Shown piece after piece: positions 22,676 to 33,000 of a DNA stretch of 64,000 nt. The DNA is from Aplidium turbinatum. Taxonomy: Eukaryota > Chordata > Ascidiacea > Aplousobranchia > Polyclinidae. How positions within the stretch are numbered: the stretch's first letter is position 1; each line of letters opens with the position of its first letter. Made by a program: the position numbers and the translations under genes. The stretch lies in NCBI GenBank assembly GCA_918807975.1, contig OU964930.1, positions 14,378,372-14,442,371 of the forward strand. The letters run 5' to 3'. A model generated the notes under the pieces. That model did no database searches. It had not been told where the DNA came from and saw only the letters and a program-made list of their open reading frames with translations.

Positions 22676-23574
22676 GGGTGCAACCTAGTTCGTACCCTGA
22701 AAAGATCGAGAGAAAAAATTAAAAAAAGCCGAAGTCGCTGATTGCAGTTTAATGGCACAAAGCCGAACTCGCTGATCGGAGTTTCCGCAAACAAACTCGA
22801 GGGTTGGGGTTAGCGGAAACTGCGGAAAACATTTGCGGAAACTGCGATCAGCGAGGAGAGAGAGAGAGAGAAACCTTTCATTTTGTCTGCTGCGTAAAAT
22901 AGAGTTAGGGTTAGAGCATAGATTACTCTATGGTTAGGGTAAAGGTTAGCGGAAACTGCGGAAAAATGTTAGCGGAAACTGCGATCAGCGAGGGTTAGAG
23001 CATAGATTACTCTATGGTTAGGGTAAAGGTTAGCGGAAACTGCGGAAAAATGTTTGCGGAAACTGCGATCAGTTAGGGTTAGAGAGCATAGATTACTTGA
23101 TTGTTAGAGTTAGGGTAAGTGGAAACTGCAGAAAAATGTTTGCGGAAACTGCTATCAGCCAGGGTTAGGGTTAGAGCATAGATTACTTTAGGGTTAGGGT
23201 AAAGGTTAGCGGAAACTACGGAAAAATGTTTGCGGAAACTGCGGTCAGCGAGGGTTAGGGTTAGAGCATAGATTACTCTATGGTTAGAGACTAGAGTTAG
23301 GGTAAGGGTTAGCGGAAACTACGGAAAAATGTTTGCGGAAACTGCGATCAGCGAAGGTTAGGGTTAGAACATAGATTAGTCTATGGTTAGGGTTAGTGGA
23401 AACTGCGGAAAAATGTTTGCGGAAACTGCGATCAGCGACTTCGGCTTTGTGCTATCTTTCTCTCGATCTTTTCAGGGTAAAAATTTTAAAATGTTTGCGG
23501 AAGCTGCGATCAGCGACTTCCACTTTTTTTATTTTTTATTTCGATCTTTTCAGGGTACGAACTAGGTTGCATCC
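22676..23574. mobile_element. foldback minisatellite element, 9-bp duplication
   Basis: Ends GGGTGCAACCTAGTTCG and the complement of GGATGCAACCTAGTTCG. TAATTTTAC flanks both sides (22667-22675 and 23575-23583). The inverted repeat continues with CCCTGAAAAGATCGA. The interior is a tandem array of roughly 85-bp units (about six) combining GGTTAGGGTTAGAGC, ATAGATTACTCTATGG and GCGGAAACTGCGATCAGCG. The design (terminal inverted repeats, tandem core, 9-bp duplication) parallels the element at 610-3451. Confidence 0.8.
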
Positions 23575-23979
23575 TAATTTTACTATTAGAACTTTATAAT
23601 TACTGATTGGGTCATACCATTATAATTCAACCAATTTCAAGAAAATTAAAAACCCTCACCTCCAGATTTGTTTTTAGTTTTGGATATTTTAAAGATACAA
23701 ATAAATAATTAAGAATGCATTTAAAAAAAATTTCTCTTTTATTTGGTTAGTTATATATGTATGATTTTATTTGAAAGAACAATTGTTTTCAATATATGTA
23801 TAGATTCTCAAGCATAGTTGTGCACGTGGCCAAACCTTCTGGCAGAGAACCATTTACAGAAACCAAATATTACTGTGATTAACTAAATATCGTACTAGGC
23901 TATAGAATATTCAAACATTACCTTGAGAATGCCTTGAATATGAAAAACTTTTCAGTTAACACAATCATGGGTCATTGTC

Positions 23980-24002
23980 TTATGTTTTTTTGTTTGTTGC
24001 AG
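23980..24002 (+). promoter_or_regulatory. strong splice acceptor upstream of CDC37 ATG
   Basis: TTTTTTTGTTTGTTGCAG ends at 24002, 86 nt before the start codon. It marks a 5'-UTR intron end or a trans-splice site. Confidence 0.5.
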
Positions 24003-24088
24003 GTACGCTTTGCAAACGTAGTTACTATTTTGATTGTTTGGCTGGCTAAACATTTATAGAGTTTACTTGAAATAAAATTTGGTTAAAA

Positions 24089-27000
24089 ATGTCTCGACTG
24101 GATTATAGCAAATGGGATCATATTGAAATCTCTGATGACGAAGATGACACACATCCCAATGTTGACACACCCAGTCTCTTTCGTTGGAGACATCAAGCGC
24201 GAGTTGACAGAATGGAAGAACGTAAAAAAGAATGGGAAACACTCGAAAAAGGTGGTTACTTTATCAATAACATCATTTGAGTGATAAATTGTCAAAACAA
24301 TGTGTTATCCTTTAAACACTGGAGTTATATTTTAGTTTGTGATCACTGGAATATGGAATATTAAGGGACACACTGGCGCCGACTTACGGGGTGGCCACGC
24401 CACCCCGTAACCGCTGTGGCAGCCACCTCGTTAAGGTTACATTACTTACTGCAAATAAATGTAATTTGAACGGACATTTAAATCTTTTTTTGATCATTGG
24501 TTTTCGCTTCAAGTCAACTTAAAGCAAGAGGTGAACCAATACAGTATTGCGAAGAAAATGATGTTTTTGTTACAAGCATGATACTCGCGTAACATCAAGC
24601 AGGCTACGTGAAGATTACGCAACATTGCACAACGTGCTTCGTAATGAAACTGCTAATGTCAAACAAGCAAAGTATTATTGTATCATGGCCGATGAAACAA
24701 CCGATGTTACTACTAAAGAACAACTTTGTTTATGTGTTCGGTATACAGACGAAAAATGGAAGTTCATGAATCATTTCTCGGTTTAATCAAGTGTCCATGC
24801 ACTGATGCGGCGACTCTTCATAAGCTAATATCTGATGGATTGACTTCTCTTGGCCTTGACCTTTCCCTCTGTCGAGGTCAAGGGTATGATGGAGCTGCTG
24901 CCATGGCAGGAAGACTTTCAGGTGTGCAAGCTCGCTTTAAAGAAACTCGCCCAGCCATGCTTTATTTGCATTGCGCAGGTCATCAAGTAAATCTGATCAC
25001 ACAAGATTGCTTCAAATCCACTAAACAAGGACTGCATGCAATATCAGTGTTAGGTGCTGTTGTTAATTTTATAAAAGCATCTCCGAAAACCATAAACAGA
25101 CATAACTCAGCAACAACACTACATTTAACATTATAAAAACAAAAAACAAAAAGCGAACGTTTTCGGCTAGTCATATAGCCCTTTTCAAGCCTATAAGAAA
25201 ATACATTATTAAAAGAAATGCTAAAGAATCATATAGTATCACAGCAAAAATATGGTCAAAGCTAAACATTTGAGAAACTGCCTCGCTCACACAAAATGAT
25301 AACTGAAAATTACACAGCACAACGGGTCAAGTATTTCAGAGGTAAAATTAATTGATTGTTCAGACAAGGACTCAGGCAGATTACGCAAGAAAGACAGAAG
25401 CACAAGAGATAGTGGCACAAAACAAAGTAAATGCGAGAAACACAAGACGTGATAATTCAATCAAAAAACTGCTAAAAGGTAAGAAGCTCCGCAAGCAAAT
25501 AATTGCCTGTTGAGCCCTGGGTTTAAAGATTTGATGATCAATGCCTCGTGAATCTTGGTGTCGAATTCGGACAAACACTTACGAACAATTTTGAAAGACT
25601 GCAAAGACGGTTTATTGTTAGAGCACGATTGGCAGTTTCTAATATGGTCTTTAATTGCACTGTTTTTATTAAAATTAGCTAAATTCAAATGCTCTCCCAC
25701 TCTCGTCACCAAATGTCGTGTGGTCATACCAACGTATGACGATCTCGCATCATGCGAGCAAGTGAACTTATACACGACGTTAGAACATAAGCGGAAAGGA
25801 GTTTTAGACTTCAACTGAAAATAATAACCAGCTTTAAATGTTTTATAAACGGGAAAAATCTTAACGTTAAACTTTAATGCAATAAATCTGGACAAACTTG
25901 TGGCAAAACGTTTGGATTCCTTGCCAACAAACGGGATTGTTAGAAAGTTTTTGAAATCAGGTTCCTCAACTGGAGACGTAGTGGAAACCGAATTCAAAAA
26001 TCCTCTAAGAACCTTGTTAAAAAACCAAGTCGGATAATGATTAGCACCAAAGTATGAGCGTAATTTATTAATTTCATTGTTGAAACAGTCATTGTTCGAG
26101 CAAATGTCGCGAGCTCGCGAGATAAGGCACTTGATCAAAGCAGATTTGTAATTAGACGGGCAAACAGCGCTGAAATTAAGGAAAAGATTAGTGTTTGTAG
26201 GTTTACGCCAGACCCAAGTATCAAATCCATTACCATTTATCTTGATTTCTACATCCAAAAAAGGTATAGTCTCCGTTGCTTTTTCTACAGTAAAATTTAT
26301 GTTTTGATGTTGCGTATTGAGTACTTCAAGAAACTGTGAACAAGAATTATCGTTATCAAATATGGCAAAAATGTCGTCAATATAACGTAAGTAAAGCTTG
26401 GGAAAGAATTGGGAAGTATTTTCAGAAAAAATCTCATTTTCAGTTGAAATTTGAAAATGAGATTTTTTCTGAAAATACTTCCCAATTCTTTCCCAAGCTT
26501 TACTTACGTTATATTGACGACATTTTTGCCATATTTGATAACGATAATTCTTGTTCACAGTTTCTTGAAGTACTCAATACGCAACATCAAAACATAAATT
26601 TTACTGTAGAAAAAGCAACGGAGACTATACCTTTTTTGGATGTAGAAATCAAGATAAATGGTAATGGATTTGATACTTGGGTCTGGCGTAAACCTACAAA
26701 CACTAATCTTTTCCTTAATTTCAGCGCTGTTTGCCCGTCTAATTACAAATCTGCTTTGATCAAGTGCCTTATCTCGCGAGCTCGCGACATTTGCTCGAAC
26801 AATGACTGTTTCAACAATGAAATTAATAAATTACGCTCATACTTTGGTGCTAATCATTATCCGACTTGGTTTTTTAACAAGGTTCTTAGAGGATTTTTGA
26901 ATTCGGTTTCCACTACGTCTCCAGTTGAGGAACCTGATTTCAAAAACTTTCTAACAATCCCGTTTGTTGGCAAGGAATCCAAACGTTTTGCCACAAGTTT

Positions 27001-30000
27001 GTCCAGATTTATTGCATTAAAGTTTAACGTTAAGATTTTTCCCGTTTATAAAACATTTAAAGCTGGTTATTATTTTCAGTTGAAGTCTAAAACTCCTTTC
27101 CGCTTATGTTCTAACGTCGTGTATAAGTTCACTTGCTCGCATGATGCGAGATCGTCATACGTTGGTATGACCACACGACATTTGGTGACGAGAGTGGGAG
27201 AGCATTTGAATTTAGCTAATTTTAATAAAAACAGTGCAATTAAAGACCATATTAGAAACTGCCAATCGTGCTCTAACAATAAACCGTCTTTGCAGTCTTT
27301 CAAAATTGTTCGTAAGTGTTTGTCCGAATTCGACACCAAGATTCACGAGGCATTGATCATCAAATCTTTAAACCCAGGGCTCAACAGGCAATTATTTGCT
27401 TGCGGAGCTTCTTACCTTTTAGCAGTTTTTTGATTGAATTATCACGTCTTGTGTTTCTCGCATTTACTTTGTTTTGTGCCACTATCTCTTGTGCTTCTGT
27501 CTTTCTTGCGTAATCTGCCTGAGTCCTTGTCTGAACAATCAATTAATTTTACCTCTGAAATACTTGACCCGTTGTGCTGTGTAATTTTCAGTTATCATTT
27601 TGTGTGAGCGAGGCAGTTTCTCAAATGTTTAGCTTTGACCATATTTTTGCTGTGATACTATATGATTCTTTAGCATTTCTTTTAATAATGTATTTTCTTA
27701 TAGGCTTGAAAAGGGCTATATGACTAGCCGAAAACGTTCGCTTTTTGTTTTTTGTTTTTATAATGTTAAATGTAGTGTTGTTGCTGAGTTATGTCTGTTT
27801 ATGGTTTAAAAGAGTTACCTCTCTACCCAAATTGCATCTCCGAAAAGACTGCAAAATTTAATGATTTCATGAAGAAGATAAATGAATCTTCTTTCTCGCC
27901 TTCATTGCGCCCTCTCTGTACCACACGCTGGGTAATGCAGCTCCCAGCCGTAAATGCTTTTCTTGACCAGTATGAGGTCATACTAGATTGGCTTGACACG
28001 GCATCGAAAGAAGATGGTATGGATGCAGTCACTCGAAACAATGCCACTAGCCATGTTTTATCCATGGGGAATTTTGACGTTTACTTTTCCTTACGTGTCC
28101 TGCAAAAGCTTTTGCTTATTTTAAGCCCTGTACATATCGCTGTTCAGAAACGTGGGATCAATGTCGGAAAGGTACGTGAATTACTGGAAGCGGTATCATC
28201 AACAGTTCTTGGAATGCAGCAACAGAAAGTGAGGCATCTGCGTTGTTCGACCATGTAAAAAATCAGCTGTTGATATGGGTTTGCAGTTGCCATCTTTGCC
28301 GCGTGGCCGTAGTAGACGTACTGCAAGATCTTTGGATGACCAGCAACAGCAACCGTTTTTTTCTACCGTAGATGCTTACTACCAAAGCATTTATTTAGAC
28401 GTATTTAAACAGTGTTCTTCTTCACTTTTGTCACGTTATTCACAGCAGGACATGAAAACGATCAATGACATGGAAACAGTTCTGCTTGCCAAGGATCAAG
28501 CATCAGAAGAGAACAGAGCTGCTTTTGAAAATGTCGCTGCGACTTATAAAGATGACATAAACCCAACGCTTCTGCGTCTGGAATTGCAACAGCTGAAAAG
28601 TTTTCAACAGCAAAAACAGATTTTTGTTTCAACTATGTCGCAACTGCTTGATCTATTTGCAAGCAATGAAACAATTTCATTAATGCTTCCAAACGTGGTC
28701 TGCATTGTGAAAATATACATATCGTTGCCTTCCACCACCTGCGAGGCGGAGCGATCGTTTAGTGCAGGGCTTCCCAAACTGGGGGTCGCGTAACGAACTT
28801 CAGGGGTCGCAGAGAGTACACCAATTTTACATAAAGTAATGCATATTATCCTATGATACTTTTCAGACGTTTATTTTATAACGCAGCTGTTAAAACTGAT
28901 ATAACTGTTCAAAACATTATTTTTAACTGAGTTGTAGATTCTGCGTAAACAGGCCTAGCCCTGGTAGTGGGCTAGCGTGAGGACTGCATGCTAGTATAGC
29001 TAAATATTGAAAAAGTAAAACTAATCGAAAGCTGGTTAAAAAAATCGAACGGTAACGATAATTTCGTCAATTTGTGCACGGAAGTGGGGCGATTTTGGAA
29101 GGACTGTGTTGGCATGTCTGTGTTAGCTGCTGCAATGTTGGCATGAGTGTGTTAGCTTCTGCAATGACAGGACATACACTTGGGTTTCATGCAAAAGTGC
29201 GATTTGCGAGTGATAGGGTAGGCCTACACATAGGCCCCCACGCATATTTATGCATGGGAGCAACCTTTTATGCTGCATTGATACATAAAACAATAGATGA
29301 ACTAGCGATCGGCAGCAGGAAAACATTTTTAAAAGCAAACCACAACAGCTTTGCGCTAAATAATCACTAGAACGAGTAGCGATGCTACAATCCCACCCCA
29401 GACAAAAAAATCTGTCAATTTTACATTGATTTAACGTCTGCAGACGTTGAATTAATGTAAAAATGACTGATTTTGCTGCCTGAGACATATCAAAAATCTA
29501 CCATTTTGCGTCGATTCAATGTCATCAGATGTTGAATGCACCCAAAAATAACATAATTTGCTACGTTGACGCAGCGTGCGTTTAGCTTAATGCGCTTGCA
29601 AACAGACTCGATGTCGCTTTCCAAAGTCGAAACCTCTGCAGAGAATTGTCGCGGCAGTGAATCGCTTGCTGTGAAAATGAACTTGAAGTCTCGGCCCGAG
29701 GTTACCACTAACCAACGCAACAAGGGCTGGTACAAACCGCATTGCGCACACGCGACATAATCAACGCAACAACGGACTCGCGCAAACTGCATGGCGCACA
29801 CACGACCGTTGCCATAGAAACCCGATCAAAGGCGGGAAATATGCGCATTTTTTGTTTCATCTGCAACACGAAAACGGGCGTATTACAGCGAATTGAAACT
29901 TGAAAGCTGGTCAATGATAAGTTGCGATATTGTAGTGAAAAGGGAGCAATGTTAAGTCGAAAACTTAGTCAAACGTCTCTCCGTGACTATTTTTCAAGGG

Positions 30001-33000
30001 CTGTTTACGGATGTCAGAAACTTTTAAATGTATTCAAGGTGACGTGCTGTTCGCTGTTGAATTGATGTAAACATGAATGATTTTAATTTCAACAGGTATA
30101 TTTTCAAGCGTATGATCAAGTTAGTATTTTCATTCCATTTACAGACAATACCTTTTAGTAAACCTTTTCGTCTCTTGTTTCATGCTAACAAATCTAGTTC
30201 GTTGCTAAACTTTATGTTGTGCTTAGCTTAAAGAATCGCAGTCCATCAACCGCTAGCCAACGCAGACGCATAGCATGTGTTTTGGTCGAGTTTTGTTTAT
30301 AATAATTAACGGTAGGTTGAACGTAGCGATAACTTCGAGTGTGGCAATAAAAGCAATCCTAGTGTGACGACATAATTACGTCATCCATCTGCGTGACATT
30401 TCGCTGAATTTACGTTGCTGCTGATGAAACACGCTTTCGCCCCCACGGCCAAAAAAATAGTTAGGCGCCTATGGGCCTACACATATTGTATTAACACACT
30501 AAGTTAGTATACATAGGCTATGATTCATTGCGAGACCTTAATAGCTAAAAAGAATTATCCTCATCGAAATGCTATTGTGCAAGATGCTATAAAAATATTA
30601 ACTTTGAGTCGCGCACTCAATACCCGTATTTTTGCAAGTTTATATGGTAAAATGTAATGAGAGTTCAGTTTAAATCCCTTTTACTGCATTGTAAAGTAAG
30701 AGGGCTCTCAAAAACAAAACTTTAAAAACGCTATTAACGTTGAAAAATGAAGTTGTGGTTTTTCCAAGGGAAAAAAATGAAACTTAATTTGTCCATCATT
30801 TCTGCAATGACATCTGACTTTCAAAATTATGCTATTTGTAAAATTTGCTTGAAAAATGGAAAGAACTTAATTTATCCATCTAAGGAAAAAACACCAATAT
30901 TTTTACATTGAAATCAAGAAATCAAAAACTTGAAGAGTTTGTTAAAAATTTAAATATCAAGAAAGAAGAAGTTGAAAATGATTCATTTGAATTTTTTTCA
31001 TCTAGGCCTACTGTAGAGTTTTTGATTAACAGTGATGGGGAACCAAATGTTTAAGCCTGTGGTTATCGACCACTTCTCAAATCTGTTGAAACAGTTTTAA
31101 AAGTATTTTCTTCTAGAATTAAACAATGCCAAATTTGATTGGATCTTAAACCTATTTGTAATACAAATACAAAATACCGAGCACCTCTCTTCCAAATCTC
31201 AGGAATAACATGCTCATCTATTTTCTGATTCTACGTTGCGGCTTGAATTTTCTGGAAAAAGTTTCACACTTTTTGGCTGGTTAAAGCGGAATATCTATAG
31301 GCCTAATTATCACTCAGCAGTGACTGCACTCCTGGTGTTTGTGTTCACGCTTCTGTGCGAGTCAACATTATCAAAGTTAATGACAATCGTAAGAAAATAC
31401 CGTTCCAGACTAAGCAAGATTGAAACCGCCTTGAGACCAGCAGTAACAAACATTGAGCACCGACTGGATTTGCTTTGCAGCAGAAAGCAGTCGCACTCAT
31501 CACACTAAATAAATGTGTTATCGGTTGTGTTTTGTTTCCAATGGGTTACGTGTAAAGTAGCAGGTTTCGAGTATCGGTAGCTTGATGCTACTCTAGTTTC
31601 GTTCGAAATGGTTCAAATTAAGCCTTTTAATAAATCACAAATGTATATTTCGCACTGTTTATCATGTCAACTGTAGGGTCGCGGAAAATTTTAGGAGATT
31701 AAAAGGGGTCGCGAGCAAAAAAGTTTGAGAAGCCCTGGTTTAGTGCACTCAGGCGCATAAAAACCTACTTGCGATCTACCATGACGCAAAAGCGATTGAA
31801 CCACGTCCTAATTTTAAATGTTTATCAAGCTGAAGCTTCACGGTTACAACTTGACCAGTTGATTAACAGTTGGATTGACAGAGCTGCTGTTTGCAAAAAT
31901 ACTTTTGCCAAATGTTACGTGTCAGAGCAGCAACGTAAAAATAAAATTCACGACATGCCTCCTGTGCTTTGTTTTAAAGTTGTTTTGTAAATTATCGAGC
32001 TACAAATCAGGTGTGAAAAGACAATTTCATCTACGAAACACGCTTAGTAAAAATCAAACAAAAACATGCAGTTTGAAAGATTTTAGGTTGCCATATTGTG
32101 CTATCCGCTACCCCGTGCAAAAATAAAAGTCGGCGCCTATGAAGGGACATATATACAATTATATATACATGTATTGCTAAATACCATTTTTTGTGATGTT
32201 GTTTCATCAGAATCTATCTGAAAATGAATTTCTTTTCAAAATCTTTATAGGCTACTATTGCATGAGTTGATAATTTAACTTGGTAGTCTGAAAAGTTTAA
32301 GGATAAGTCCTGAATGTTTAATATTAAAGTGTAACTAACTAGTGTAACTGTAATCAGTATTAAAGTGTATAATAACTAATGCAGTCTTGAATTAGGCAAG
32401 TGCATTTGGTCTATGATGCAAAAACTTACTAATGCAGGAATACTCCACAAATAGCCTATTAATAGAAGCTCATTGTGAATCAACAGAAAAGAAAGCGCAG
32501 CAACAGAAACTTGAAGAAGTGGAAAAAAAATTACAGAAACAACAATTGTCCGAGCTTGAAGCTAAGAAGGTAGCAACAACCAAAGAAGAACTTTTGAAGC
32601 AAGAAAAAGAGTTTCGAAAAAAAGAGGAAGAATTGGCCAAAAAAGACAAGCTCACCCCTTGGAATGTTGATACGATCTGTAAAGAAGGATTTAGCAAATC
32701 TATAATTAATAAGTAAGTTTATGTGTGGCTAACCATGTTGAATAGTCTATACATGGTCATTAGTCAGTGTGAGTTTTGTGGTATATGTATTATGTATGTG
32801 AAATATTGTCTGCAGCTATTCTATTTAGATTTCTGTTAAGATGTCTAACCATATGATTTTGCAAAGGCACTATTCATGCTAAAATATTAGTCCAAGTAAA
32901 GTTTGCTGCTGATAGTACAAGTTGAGTCAACAAGCAAAAGCAATGAGACTCTCAATTGAGTGTTTTTATATATATATAATAACGATGAAAGTGAATTCTT

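Larger units (their letters stand above)
25090..27833. mobile_element. twin Penelope-like element, palindromic, 13-bp duplication
   Basis: Two nearly identical copies of about 1.36 kb lie head to head around position 26447. GCATCTCCGAAAA is duplicated at 25077-25089 and 27834-27846, cleanly interrupting the hAT transposase. The right end has an extra tail of about 29 bp (27805-27833) that the left lacks, so the unit is asymmetric and looks like one insertion event. Each arm encodes the last part of a Penelope reverse transcriptase and a GIY-YIG endonuclease. Both arms are cut at the same point at the centre. Penelope-like elements are known for inverted or tandem partial copies at their ends. 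Confidence 0.85.
28765..31737. mobile_element. second hAT element nested in the first
   Basis: GTTTAGTG flanks both ends (28757-28764 and 31738-31745). The ends are CAGGGCTTCCCAAACTGG and the complement AGTTTGAGAAGCCCTG, next to GGGGTCGCG blocks. A decayed transposase tail is visible at about 30750-31508: [11 protein letters not shown] is absent from known motifs, but [17 protein letters not shown] and RKQSHSSH are the usual C-terminus of Charlie/ZBED5-like transposases. It interrupts the outer transposase between the SFSA and LRRIKTY segments. Two hairpin repeats are inside (29398-29568). Confidence 0.85.
24620..31990 (+). pseudogene. hAT transposase remnant, DUF4371/ZMYM1 type
   Basis: Pieces lie in order around two guest insertions. 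24650-25080 has [28 protein letters not shown] and HCAGHQVNL, typical of the DUF4371 RNase-H-like core. 27840-28260 has CTTRWVMQ and following helices. 28275-28764 ends with CEAERSFSA. 31746-31990 completes the C-terminal dimerisation region. Frame changes occur near 28255 besides the insertions, and the BED or TTF-like N-terminus is missing, so it cannot encode an active enzyme. Confidence 0.85.
24371..32141 (+). mobile_element. hAT transposon (ZMYM1-like) filling CDC37 intron 1
   Basis: AAGGGACA flanks both ends (24363-24370 and 32142-32149). The terminal repeats are CACTGGCGCCGACTT and the complement of CATAGGCGCCGACTT. Without its two guests (25090-27833 and 28765-31737) the element is about 2.0 kb. 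It carries a broken transposase in the same direction as CDC37. The 8-bp duplication and CA...TG ends define hAT. Confidence 0.9.

Noticed and set aside
26336-26447. N-terminal part of the plus-strand Penelope frame (and the mirror part on the minus strand)
   Set aside because: It reads across the palindrome centre into the antisense of the opposite arm, so it is not part of the RT.
32432-32465. Alternative acceptor at 32437 for CDC37 exon 2
   Set aside because: It would change phase relative to exon 1 and run into a stop. The AG at 32464-32465 restores the frame and the family sequence.
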